From the NCBI GenBank assembly GCA_937888955.1, contig CALAQW010000149.1, forward strand, positions 1-32,391: a stretch of DNA of 32,391 nucleotides, in the 5' to 3' direction. The translations under genes were made by a program, and so were the position numbers. The notes under the pieces are model-generated. The model saw only the letters and a list, made by a program, of their open reading frames with translations, made no database searches and was not told the DNA's origin. Origin of the DNA: an uncultured Alphaproteobacteria bacterium. Lineage in GTDB: Bacteria > Pseudomonadota > Alphaproteobacteria > UBA11222. The first letter of the stretch is position 1. Each line of letters opens with the position of its first letter. Positions 1 through 7,908 of the stretch are shown here, piece by piece.

Positions 1-368
1 GAGGGCGCATGGATGCAAATGTTCCCGAGAACCTCTTTGTCGTAGCCAGTCGCAATTAAGCGATGCGTGTTTGTTCGAAGCCTTGAGACAAGAAGAGTTT
101 TCCCCGCCTTCGACCAAACGGCGGTAGCGTCTTTGAGCTTTCTTCCCGGAAGGGCTTTTGTTCGTGCAATCAGAGTAGCGTTTGGCTCTTGAGTAATTGT
201 CCGCACTTCGTCGGCGTCATGATTCCAGAACCCAGCGTGCGGAGACCAAGTGGCAGCGGTCTTATCCACATCGAAAGCATCCGTTATGTCTCGAACATCA
301 TAGCCAAGTGTACCAAGCTCATCGAGGCGACAAAGCTTGATTTTTGTCCCCTTCGACGCACCAGCCAA
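1..368 (-). CDS. partial open frame of unknown function, no Met start
   Basis: The minus strand is open from a TTG at 366-368, directly after an in-frame TAA at 369-371, to the left edge of the window: 122 codons with no stop and no Met codon at all. The peptide has varied, protein-like composition, with segments such as TWSPHAGFWNHDADEVRT and RLRTNTHRLIATGYDKEVLG. I do not recognise the family. GC is near 50%, clearly below the rest of the window, and codons such as aga, ata, tta and ctt are frequent. No Shine-Dalgarno sequence precedes the TTG. It could be a 5'-truncated remnant whose original start was lost when it was joined next to ccdA, a foreign gene with a TTG start, or an assembly or cloning junction. 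The rest of the gene lies outside the window. Confidence 0.4.
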   Translation of the reverse strand, partial: MAGASKGTKIKLCRLDELGTLGYDVRDITDAFDVDKTAATWSPHAGFWNHDADEVRTITQEPNATLIARTKALPGRKLKDATAVWSKAGKTLLVSRLRTNTHRLIATGYDKEVLGNICIHAP

Positions 369-392
369 TTAATGCGCATTTTTCCGGACGCC

Positions 393-1136
393 TCAGCCGA
401 TCTCGCCGAGGGCGGGGAAGGTTTCGAGCAGGAAATAGCTGAATGACTGGAGCTGGCCGCTGAAGATCGCGAGCCCTGTCAGGATCAGCAGGCTGCCGGT
501 CGCGATCTCGACCTTGTGCATATGCTGGCGGAAACGGCGCATAAACGCCATGAAGCCGCGTATCCCGAAGGCGGCAATCAGAAACGGGATGCCGAGGCCA
601 AGCGAATAGGCCGCAAGCAGCGACATACCATAACCAAGCGTTTCCTCGCTTGCCGCCACTGCAAGCACCGCGCCTAAAATCGGGCCGATACAGGGTGTCC
701 AGCCAAAGGCAAAGGCAAGCCCCACAATATAGGCACCGACAAGGCCACGCCCGCGCACATGCGGTGTGAAACGTGCCTCCCGGTCGAGCAGACGGAGCCG
801 GAACAGTCCGGTATAGTGCAGACCGAAAATAACGATCACGATCCCGGCAATCTGCGCCAGCAAATCGATATGCGCCAACAGCAACCGGTTAATGGCAGAT
901 GCGGATGCCCCAAGCAGCACGAACACCGTGGTGAACCCCGCGACAAACGCCATCGCTCCCCACATGACCCGGCGCAACAATTCAGGATTTGTGACATCGC
1001 CTTCGGTAAGCTTGTCAAGCGAGGTGCCTGCGACAAAGCAAAGATAGGCTGGCACAAGCGGCAACACGCAAGGCGACAGGAAGCTGACCAACCCGCCAAG
1101 CGCCGCCCCCATATAGGAAATATCGATGCCTGTCAT
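393..1136 (-). CDS. ccdA: cytochrome c biogenesis protein CcdA-like thiol transporter
   Basis: A 247-residue polytopic membrane protein of the CcdA/DsbD-beta family, which carries electrons from cytoplasmic thioredoxin across the inner membrane to periplasmic thiol oxidoreductases used in cytochrome c maturation. The two redox cysteines are visible: C23 in SFLSPCVLPLVPAY and C149 in FGWTPCIGPILG, each in a proline-flanked helix typical of the family. About six hydrophobic segments fit the usual 220-250 residue single-domain CcdA. It is the last gene of a minus-strand group with the TIGR02186 protein and a TSUP permease, 113 bp downstream of the former. No thioredoxin-like partner (CcmG/ResA) is present nearby. 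Its stop lies only 24 bp from the foreign-looking partial frame at the left edge. Confidence 0.9.
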   Translation of the reverse strand: MTGIDISYMGAALGGLVSFLSPCVLPLVPAYLCFVAGTSLDKLTEGDVTNPELLRRVMWGAMAFVAGFTTVFVLLGASASAINRLLLAHIDLLAQIAGIVIVIFGLHYTGLFRLRLLDREARFTPHVRGRGLVGAYIVGLAFAFGWTPCIGPILGAVLAVAASEETLGYGMSLLAAYSLGLGIPFLIAAFGIRGFMAFMRRFRQHMHKVEIATGSLLILTGLAIFSGQLQSFSYFLLETFPALGEIG

Positions 1137-1249
1137 AATGCCCTATCTACCTGAATGCGGATGCACTTCAAGCCCGTGCATGACAATTTTACGCGAGCCC
1201 CGCTGATCGCCCGCCCATCATGCCGGCCGGGCGAGGATGCAAACAGCGC

Positions 1250-2077
1250 TTATTCTTCCCGGAAAATCGCATTGGCAAGCCAGCCCGCACTCAATGCGAT
1301 CAGCACCGCCGCGATCCCGTACAATAGCGGCCAATCATAGGCAAAACCGTAAATCCGCCGCTCAAGTCCCGCTTTATAGACAAAAAGTGGCGAAAATTGC
1401 GCCGCAACGATCTGCCCGCCGCGCAGCAGATAGACCTCAACCTTGTAATTGCCGACGGGCACCGTGGCCGGCAAGCTGACGGTCCAGCGGAACAACCGCT
1501 CGCCAAGAAAATTAATCGCGCTTTCTTCCTGCAGATAAAGTGCTTCGCGCTGGCGGTTGCGGATCAGCGCAGCCTGAAACGGCGCCGCCGCAAGATCGTC
1601 AAGCTGACGTTCTTTGGCCTGATGCACTGGCGTATCCTGTTTCCGCTCATCTGCGGGCGCGCGCGCAAAATCGAGATAGTCCAGTCCGAGCTGATGCCGC
1701 GACAGCAGGTTCGCATTCGCCATCTCACGCAGGGGGGATGTCGTCGCCACCGCATAAAATCCCGGCACATTGCGAAACGTCACCGATTCCTGGTTCACCC
1801 AGATGCCCGCAATACGCCCCTTCTGCCAAACCGCCACCGGTTCGACCGGCCCGCGCACCACAATCGCCACATCATATTTCTCAAAGGGCGACATGGAAGG
1901 ATCGTCAATTTCGCCAACCGCGCCGAACACCAGAATATTATCGCCGGTAAAACTCGATGTGATCGAGACAAGATGCTCCGACAGGCTGGTCACAAGCCCT
2001 TGCGCCTGTACCGGCAGGCTGACAAGCGAAAGCGTAAATGCAATCAGCAGCAGCCGCGATCCGTGATATCGCCGCAT
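1250..2077 (-). CDS. TIGR02186 family transmembrane protein
   Basis: About 275 residues with an N-terminal signal peptide (basic MRRYHGSR, then a hydrophobic run ending near PVQAQG), a predicted periplasmic beta-rich region, and one C-terminal membrane helix (about residues 243-268) followed by a short basic/acidic tail. It matches the alphaproteobacterial TIGR02186 family, whose biochemical role is unknown. These proteins are commonly encoded next to a TauE/SafE permease, as here. The permease stop and this start overlap (GTGATG at 2080-2075): translation could begin at GTG 2080 or ATG 2077, and either implies translational coupling with the upstream permease. A role as periplasmic partner of the permease is inference from that coupling. 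Confidence 0.8.
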   Translation of the reverse strand: MRRYHGSRLLLIAFTLSLVSLPVQAQGLVTSLSEHLVSITSSFTGDNILVFGAVGEIDDPSMSPFEKYDVAIVVRGPVEPVAVWQKGRIAGIWVNQESVTFRNVPGFYAVATTSPLREMANANLLSRHQLGLDYLDFARAPADERKQDTPVHQAKERQLDDLAAAPFQAALIRNRQREALYLQEESAINFLGERLFRWTVSLPATVPVGNYKVEVYLLRGGQIVAAQFSPLFVYKAGLERRIYGFAYDWPLLYGIAAVLIALSAGWLANAIFREE

Positions 2078-2991
2078 CACCCCCCTGCCCCCCCGATCAC
2101 AAACAGATCATCGGGCGTTACCACAAGCCCGTAAGCAAGCCGCACGCAGACAAGCAGGACAAGCAGCGCCAGCAAGCCGCGCAACTGCTCGCCCCGCAGA
2201 CGCCCGCTCATCCGCGCGCCGAACTGTGCCCCGATCACCGCACTGGCCAAAAGGATCAGCGCCAGCACCACATCGACAGTCTGGTTCGTCACAGAATGCA
2301 GGACCGTCGTCAGCGCGGTCACAAAGGTAATCTGGAACAGCGAGGTGCCGATCACCACATTGGTCGGCATGCCGAGCAGATAGATCATCGCGGGCACCAT
2401 GATAAACCCACCGCCAACCCCCATGATGGCGGCCAGGAAACCGACGACCATCCCGATCGCCAGTACCGGGATGGCACTGATATACAGCCGTGATCTACGG
2501 AACCGCATCTTGAACGGCAGACCATGCATCCAGAGATGCCGATGCAGCTTTCTGCGGCCGACATCGGCTTGCGCGGACTGCCGCATGGCATTGACGCTTT
2601 CAACCAGCATCAGCGCACCGACGGTTCCCAGAAACAGAACATAGGCGAGCGAAATTGCAAGATCGATCTGCCCGAGCCCACGCAGGAAGCTGAAAACGGT
2701 CACCCCGATCGTCGAGCCCATGGCGCCGCCAGCCAGCAGCACAAGCCCCATCTTGAAATCAACAGCCCGCTTCCAGTGCGCAAGCACCCCCGAGAACGAG
2801 GCGGCAACGATCTGATTGGCCTCGGTGCCCACCGCAACCGCCGGCGGCACCCCGGCAAAGATCAGTAGCGGCGTCATCAGGAAGCCGCCCCCGACACCGA
2901 ACATGCCAGACAGAAAACCGACGGCCGCTCCCATCCCCAGCAGCAGAAAAATATTCACCGAAAGTTCGGCAACCGGCAGGTAAATTTGCAT
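2077..2991 (-). CDS. TauE/SafE (TSUP) family permease
   Basis: A 304-residue polytopic protein of the TSUP (sulfite exporter TauE/SafE) superfamily, members of which move sulfite, sulfoacetate or other organosulfur or organic anions across the inner membrane. The two internally repeated family signatures are visible: GFLSGMFGVGGGFLMTPLL near residues 25-43, and FLAAIMGVGGGFIMVPAM near residue 185. The EANQIVAAS segment in the first half is also typical. A basic cytoplasmic loop (GRRKLHRHLWMHGLPFKMRF) separates the halves. It is the first gene of the minus-strand group and overlaps the TIGR02186 gene. The start has only a weak ribosome-binding site but gives the expected N-terminus. The substrate cannot be told from sequence. 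Confidence 0.85.
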   Translation of the reverse strand: MQIYLPVAELSVNIFLLLGMGAAVGFLSGMFGVGGGFLMTPLLIFAGVPPAVAVGTEANQIVAASFSGVLAHWKRAVDFKMGLVLLAGGAMGSTIGVTVFSFLRGLGQIDLAISLAYVLFLGTVGALMLVESVNAMRQSAQADVGRRKLHRHLWMHGLPFKMRFRRSRLYISAIPVLAIGMVVGFLAAIMGVGGGFIMVPAMIYLLGMPTNVVIGTSLFQITFVTALTTVLHSVTNQTVDVVLALILLASAVIGAQFGARMSGRLRGEQLRGLLALLVLLVCVRLAYGLVVTPDDLFVIGGAGG

Positions 2992-3127
2992 ATTGAGGCA
3001 GATCCAACCGCAACCGCACGCATTGCGCCCAAGGGTAAGTCAATATCGCAAGGGCTTTATGGAATGCAAGGGCCGCACTATTCTGTGCATCCCCGATCCG
3101 CCCCCGCCTGCATGAATGGAGATGGCA

Positions 3128-4930
3128 ATGACACGCTACACCGCGCCGCTGACCGAATTTCGCTTTCTGTTCCACGAGGTGCTGGGGCTTGAGCGTTACG
3201 GCAACCTGAAAAGCTTCGCCGAAACAACGCCTGAGCTGTTCGACGCGGTGCTGGGGGAGGCTGCGAAATTATGCGAGGAGGTGCTGCACCCGCTTAACAT
3301 CCCAGGCGACCGGCAGGGCTGCACACTTCATGAGGATGGCAGCGTCACGACGCCCGAGGGTTTCAAGGATGCGTACCGCGCCTATGTCGAAGGGGGCTGG
3401 CCCGCACTGGCCTGCGATCCAGAGTTCGGCGGGCAAGGCATGCCCGTCACCCTGTCGCTTGCGCTGAATGAAATCGTTTCTTCGGCGAATATGGCATTCG
3501 GCATGTATCCCGGGCTGACCCATGGGGCCTATGAAGCGCTGCATCAGCACGGTACGGATGCACAGAAGCAGACCTATCTGCCCAAGCTGACCTCGGGTGA
3601 ATGGACGGGCACCATGAACCTGACCGAACCGCATTGCGGAACCGATCTTGGCCTGATGCGCAGCAAGGCGGTCGAACAGGCCGATGGCAGCTATAAAATC
3701 AGTGGACAGAAGATTTTTATTTCCGCTGGCGAGCATGATCTGACGGAAAATATCATTCATCTGGTTCTGGCGCGGATCGAGGGGGCGCCGGAGGGGATCA
3801 AGGGCATTTCGCTTTTCATCGTGCCGAAATTCCTGGTCGGTGAAGACGGCACACCGGGCGCGCGCAATGCGGTAAGCTGCGGCGCGCTTGAGGAAAAAAT
3901 GGGCATCCATGGCAATGCGACCTGCGTGCTGAACTATGATGATGCGACGGGCTATCTGATCGGCGAACCGCATAAGGGCATGCGCGCCATGTTCACGATG
4001 ATGAATGAGGCACGGCTCGGCGTGGGGCTGCAGGGGCTCGCGCAATCCCAGATTGCTTATGAAAATGCCGCCGATTATGCGCGCGAGCGGCAACAGGGCC
4101 GTGCCCTTTCCGGCCCCGCCGCACCCGATGCGCCGGCGGACCCCATCATCGTGCATCCCGATGTGCGGCGCATGCTGATGGATCAGCGCGCCTTCAATGA
4201 GGGCGCGCGGGCCTTTTATTTATGGGTCGGACTGCAGGCCGATATTCTGCGCGGCGATGACGATGCCGGCACGCGCCAGAAGGCGGATGATTTTCTGGCG
4301 CTGCTGACGCCGGTGGTGAAAGCCTATCTCACAGATCGCGGTTTCCGGCATTGCGTCGAGGCGCAGCAGGTCTATGGCGGCCATGGCTATATCGCCGAGC
4401 ATGGCATGGAACAGTTCGTCCGCGATGCACGGATTGCCATGATTTATGAAGGCGCGAACGGGATTCAGGCGCTTGATCTTGTCGGGCGCAAGCTGCCTGC
4501 CGATGGCGGGCGGGCGATATTCGCCTTTTTCGGCGAGATCGACACGCTGATCGCAAGCCATGCCGATAAGGATGCGATGCAGGAATTCTGCACCCCCCTG
4601 AAACAGGCGCGCGACCGGCTTGAACAGGCAACCATGTGGTTTCTGGAGAACGGCGCAAAGAACCCCGATCATCTGGCAGCGGGATCGACCGACTATCTGC
4701 ATCTGGTCGGCCTGACAGCGCTTGCCTGGATGTGGACCCAGATGGCCGATGCCGCGCAGCAAGCGCTTGCCAACGCGGAGGCGGCAAGCGAGGCGCCCGC
4801 CTTTTACGAAGCCAAGCTTGTGACCGCACGCTACTTCATGCAGCGTGTGCTGCCAGACAGCGCCGGCCATCTTGCCAAACTCACAAGCGGCGCGGATTCG
4901 ATGATGGCCTTGCCGACGGAAGCGTTCTAA
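3128..4930 (+). CDS. acyl-CoA dehydrogenase with C-terminal extension domain (FadE5/DmdC-like)
   Basis: A 600-residue FAD-dependent acyl-CoA dehydrogenase of the long (about 600 aa) subclass, with an extra N-terminal segment, the central acyl-CoA dehydrogenase core and a C-terminal ACDH_C-type domain. It introduces the 2,3-double bond into an acyl-CoA. The core carries the middle-domain motif [15 protein letters not shown], and the C-terminal helical domain has [14 protein letters not shown] then [19 protein letters not shown]. The Glu of YEGANG (residue 441 from the chosen start) is at the catalytic-base position of this subclass, which includes DmdC and mycobacterial FadE5. Three in-frame ATGs occur at 3116, 3122 and 3128. 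The last is best placed behind the GGAGA sequence at 3118-3122 and gives the usual MTRYTAP-type N-terminus. It is the first gene of the beta-oxidation operon. Chain-length specificity is not readable. Confidence 0.88.
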   Translation: MTRYTAPLTEFRFLFHEVLGLERYGNLKSFAETTPELFDAVLGEAAKLCEEVLHPLNIPGDRQGCTLHEDGSVTTPEGFKDAYRAYVEGGWPALACDPEFGGQGMPVTLSLALNEIVSSANMAFGMYPGLTHGAYEALHQHGTDAQKQTYLPKLTSGEWTGTMNLTEPHCGTDLGLMRSKAVEQADGSYKISGQKIFISAGEHDLTENIIHLVLARIEGAPEGIKGISLFIVPKFLVGEDGTPGARNAVSCGALEEKMGIHGNATCVLNYDDATGYLIGEPHKGMRAMFTMMNEARLGVGLQGLAQSQIAYENAADYARERQQGRALSGPAAPDAPADPIIVHPDVRRMLMDQRAFNEGARAFYLWVGLQADILRGDDDAGTRQKADDFLALLTPVVKAYLTDRGFRHCVEAQQVYGGHGYIAEHGMEQFVRDARIAMIYEGANGIQALDLVGRKLPADGGRAIFAFFGEIDTLIASHADKDAMQEFCTPLKQARDRLEQATMWFLENGAKNPDHLAAGSTDYLHLVGLTALAWMWTQMADAAQQALANAEAASEAPAFYEAKLVTARYFMQRVLPDSAGHLAKLTSGADSMMALPTEAF

Positions 4931-5004
4931 AACAACCCCCAACAACGCGCCGCACTGGCGCTGACATCAGATAAGCCGAACAAGGCTGATAAAGGGAAAG
5001 ACAG

Positions 5005-6156
5005 ATGCAAGCCGTAAAACGCCCCTGGATGGATGAAGAGCTCGAGATATTTCAGGACTCGGTCGGTAAATTCTTTGAAAAAGAAGCCGTACCCCACACC
5101 GAACGCTGGATCGAACAGGGCCAGATCGATCGCGACTTCTGGAACAAGGCGGGCGAGGCCGGTCTGCTGTGCATCACCATTCCGCAGGAATATGGCGGGG
5201 TCGGCGGCGATTTCCGGCATGAGGCAATCCTCGTCGAGCAACAGAATTTCCACCGGGTTGCCGGCTGGGGCAACGGCGTTCACAGCGGCATTTGCGCCCC
5301 TTACATTCTTGCCTACGGCACCGAGGAGCAGAAAAAGAACTGGCTGCCCAAGCTCGCCACCGGCGAGATGGTTGCCGCCATCGCAATGACAGAGCCGGGC
5401 ACCGGATCGGATCTGCAGGCGGTGCGCACCACCGCAAAGCGTGACGGCGACAGCTATGTCATCAATGGCCAGAAGACCTTTATCACCAACGGTCAGCAGG
5501 CCGATCTGATCATCGTGATCTGCAAAACCGGCGATGTATCGGGCGGCGCGAAGAGTGTATCGCTCGTCGTTGTGGAAACAGACAAGGCGGATGGTTTCCG
5601 GCGTGGCCGCAATCTCGACAAGATCGGCCAGCATGCGCAGGACACCTCGGAACTGTTTTTCGACGATGTGCGCGTGCCGGCGGAAAATCTGCTTGGCGGG
5701 GAAGAAGGGCGCGGCTTTTTCCAGCTGATGCAGCAATTGCCGCGCGAACGGCTGATCATCGCGGTGGGTGCGGTTGCCGCCATGGAATCCGCGCTTGCGG
5801 TCACCGCCGAATATGTCAAGGAACGCAAGGCCTTCGGCAACCGGTTGCTGGATTTCCAGAACACCCAGTTCGTGCTTGCCGAATGCAAGGCGGAAGCCGT
5901 GGTCGCGCGCACCTTTGTCGATGCCTATGTCGAAAAGCTGATGCGCGGGGAACTGACCGCCGACGAGGGCGCGGTGGCCAAACTCTGGACGACCGAAACC
6001 CAGTGCCGCATCGTCGATAAATGCCTGCAATTTTTCGGCGGTTATGGTTACATGACGGAGTATCCGATCGCCCGCATGTATGCGGATGCGCGGGTGCAGC
6101 GCATTTACGGCGGCACCAGCGAAATTATGAAGCTGATTATCTCACGCACGCTTTAG
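5005..6156 (+). CDS. acyl-CoA dehydrogenase, long-chain/LCAD-type active site
   Basis: A 383-residue standard-length acyl-CoA dehydrogenase with N-terminal helical, middle beta-barrel (MTEPGTGSDLQAVRTTA) and C-terminal helical (FFGGYGYMTEYPIARMYADA) domains. The usual catalytic Glu of short- and medium-chain enzymes (YEGTSE motif) is Gly here (IYGGTSEIMK). Instead, Glu261 lies in AAMESALAVTAEYVKERKAFG, aligning with the catalytic Glu of long-chain acyl-CoA dehydrogenase in helix G, so the enzyme should be active with the LCAD-type arrangement. The gene follows the first dehydrogenase by 74 bp, and an AAAGGGAAAG ribosome-binding site precedes the ATG. It probably handles a second acyl-CoA intermediate, perhaps branched or aryl-substituted; that is inference. 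Confidence 0.9.
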   Translation: MQAVKRPWMDEELEIFQDSVGKFFEKEAVPHTERWIEQGQIDRDFWNKAGEAGLLCITIPQEYGGVGGDFRHEAILVEQQNFHRVAGWGNGVHSGICAPYILAYGTEEQKKNWLPKLATGEMVAAIAMTEPGTGSDLQAVRTTAKRDGDSYVINGQKTFITNGQQADLIIVICKTGDVSGGAKSVSLVVVETDKADGFRRGRNLDKIGQHAQDTSELFFDDVRVPAENLLGGEEGRGFFQLMQQLPRERLIIAVGAVAAMESALAVTAEYVKERKAFGNRLLDFQNTQFVLAECKAEAVVARTFVDAYVEKLMRGELTADEGAVAKLWTTETQCRIVDKCLQFFGGYGYMTEYPIARMYADARVQRIYGGTSEIMKLIISRTL

Positions 6157-6191
6157 GCGGCGCGGCAAAGACAGCGTAAGGGAGCAAACCA

Positions 6192-7400
6192 ATGACCGAC
6201 TGCTATATTTACGACGCGGTGCGGACCCCGCGTGGCAAGGGCAAGGCAAGCGGCAGCCTGCATGAGGTAACCGCGCTCGAACTTGCGACGCAGGTGCTCG
6301 AAAATCTGCGTGAGCGCAACAATCTCGATACCTCCGCCATCGACGATGTGGTGCTGGGCTGCGTCGACCCGGTGAAGGAACAGGGCTCCGACATTGCCCG
6401 CCTTGCTGTACTCAATGCCGATTACGCCGAAAGCGTCGCCGGCGTGCAGGTAAACCGCTTCTGCGCCTCCGGGCTTGAGGCGGTGAATATGGCCGCGGGT
6501 CAGGTGATGTCCGGTCAGGCGGATATGACCATTGGCGGCGGTGTGGAATCGATGGGCCGTGTCGGCATGGGCGCAAGCGGCGGTTCCTGGTCGACCGATC
6601 CGTCGATCGCGCTGAAATCCTATTTCGCGCCGCAGGGGATCGGGGCTGACCTCATCGCCACGCGCGACGGGTTCAGCCGCACGGATGTGGATTCCTATGC
6701 ACTCGAAAGCCAACGCCGCGCAAAGCAGGCCTGGGATAGTGGCTATTTCAGCAAATCCGTTATTCCGGTGAAGGATATTAACGGTCTCACCATCCTTGAT
6801 CATGATGAGCATATGCGTCCCGACGCGACGATGCAGTCGATGGCTGCGCTCGACCCCTCTTTCGCGATGATGGGGGAGATGGCCGGTTTCGATGCGGTCG
6901 CGATGCAGCGTTACCCGGATGTGGAAGAAATGAACCATGTACACCATGCGGGCAATAGCAGCGGCATCGTCGATGGCGCGGCCGGCGTTCTGCTTGGCAC
7001 GCGTGAGGCTGGGAATGCCATGGGGCTGAAGCCGCGCGCCCGGATCAGAGCCTTCGGCTCGATCGGGACCGAACCCTGCATCATGCTGACCGGACCCGCG
7101 GTGGTAACCGAAAAGGTGCTGAAGCGTGCCGGCATGACCGTCGCCGACATCGACCTGTTCGAGCTGAACGAGGCCTTCGCCTCGGTCGTCTTGCGGATGA
7201 TGGATCAGCTCAACATCGATCATTCGATCATGAATGTGAATGGCGGCGCCATTGCCATGGGCCATCCGCTCGGCGCGACGGGTGCCATGATCCTTGGTAC
7301 CGTGCTCGACGAGCTTGAACGGCGCGATCTCAATACCGCGCTGATCACCCTGTGCGTCGGCGCGGGCATGGGAACGGCCACGATCATCGAACGGGTCTGA
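6192..7400 (+). CDS. fadA: acetyl-CoA C-acyltransferase (3-ketoacyl-CoA thiolase)
   Basis: A 402-residue thiolase catalysing CoA-dependent cleavage of 3-ketoacyl-CoA in beta-oxidation. All active-site elements are present: nucleophilic Cys91 in [21 protein letters not shown], His358 in [15 protein letters not shown], and Cys388 in [10 protein letters not shown]. Length is normal for FadA/AtoB. It starts 35 bp after the second acyl-CoA dehydrogenase with an AAGGGAG ribosome-binding site and lies upstream of the fused hydratase/dehydrogenase, with the cupin gene between them. Degradative (FadA) rather than biosynthetic use is inferred from the operon. Confidence 0.93.
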   Translation: MTDCYIYDAVRTPRGKGKASGSLHEVTALELATQVLENLRERNNLDTSAIDDVVLGCVDPVKEQGSDIARLAVLNADYAESVAGVQVNRFCASGLEAVNMAAGQVMSGQADMTIGGGVESMGRVGMGASGGSWSTDPSIALKSYFAPQGIGADLIATRDGFSRTDVDSYALESQRRAKQAWDSGYFSKSVIPVKDINGLTILDHDEHMRPDATMQSMAALDPSFAMMGEMAGFDAVAMQRYPDVEEMNHVHHAGNSSGIVDGAAGVLLGTREAGNAMGLKPRARIRAFGSIGTEPCIMLTGPAVVTEKVLKRAGMTVADIDLFELNEAFASVVLRMMDQLNIDHSIMNVNGGAIAMGHPLGATGAMILGTVLDELERRDLNTALITLCVGAGMGTATIIERV

Positions 7401-7403
7401 GCT

Positions 7404-7868
7404 TTGCCCCGGATCGACATCGACCGGATTCCGGTGGATACGGGTACGAACTATCCGGCCGAATTTCGGCATGTCACGCAAGGCCGGGCGCGTAAGGCGC
7501 TCGGCGATGCGGCGGGACTGACGCAGTTCGGGGTGCGGCTGACACGGCTTGCACCCGGGGCGGCGTCGGCCCTGCGCCACTGGCATATTTCGGAAGATGA
7601 ATTCATCTACATTCTGGAAGGCACCCCGACATTGATCACCGATGCGGGGGAAGAACAGCTCAATCCGGGCGACGCGGCGGGTTTTCCCGCCGGTGATGAA
7701 GACGGCCATCAGCTAGTCAACAACAGCGATGCCGAGGTCGTCTATCTCGAAATCGGCACCCGCGCCGCGCAGGATTATGTCAACTATAGCGATGTCGACA
7801 TGCAGGTTCTGCGCGCGCCGGGACGCAGCTTCTTTCTCACCAAAACCGGCGTTCCGTACCGGAAATAA
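7404..7868 (+). CDS. cupin domain protein inside the beta-oxidation operon
   Basis: A 154-residue small cupin. Motif 1 is [18 protein letters not shown] (H59, H61, E66) and motif 2 is [18 protein letters not shown], giving a plausible metal site, so it could be a small metal-dependent dioxygenase, isomerase or sugar-epimerase-like protein, or a binding protein. Translation appears to start at TTG 7404, three bases after the thiolase stop. The sequence from [10 protein letters not shown] onward agrees with the conserved start of this cupin group, and no ATG lies upstream in frame. The tight spacing shows it belongs to the operon between fadA and the fadB-like gene, but no function in fatty-acid oxidation is established for it. 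Confidence 0.8.
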   Translation: MPRIDIDRIPVDTGTNYPAEFRHVTQGRARKALGDAAGLTQFGVRLTRLAPGAASALRHWHISEDEFIYILEGTPTLITDAGEEQLNPGDAAGFPAGDEDGHQLVNNSDAEVVYLEIGTRAAQDYVNYSDVDMQVLRAPGRSFFLTKTGVPYRK

Positions 7869-7908
7869 CATGACGCGGCGCAAGGCCGCGAATTGCGGGG
7901 ACTGACAC

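Noticed and set aside
189-446. An 85-codon plus-strand frame near the left edge.
   Set aside because: It overlaps the end of ccdA and lies opposite a longer open frame with more protein-like composition; no ribosome-binding site or family resemblance.
6153-7709. A 518-codon minus-strand open frame opposite the thiolase.
   Set aside because: Antisense to a thiolase with a complete active site; His/Arg-rich shadow composition.
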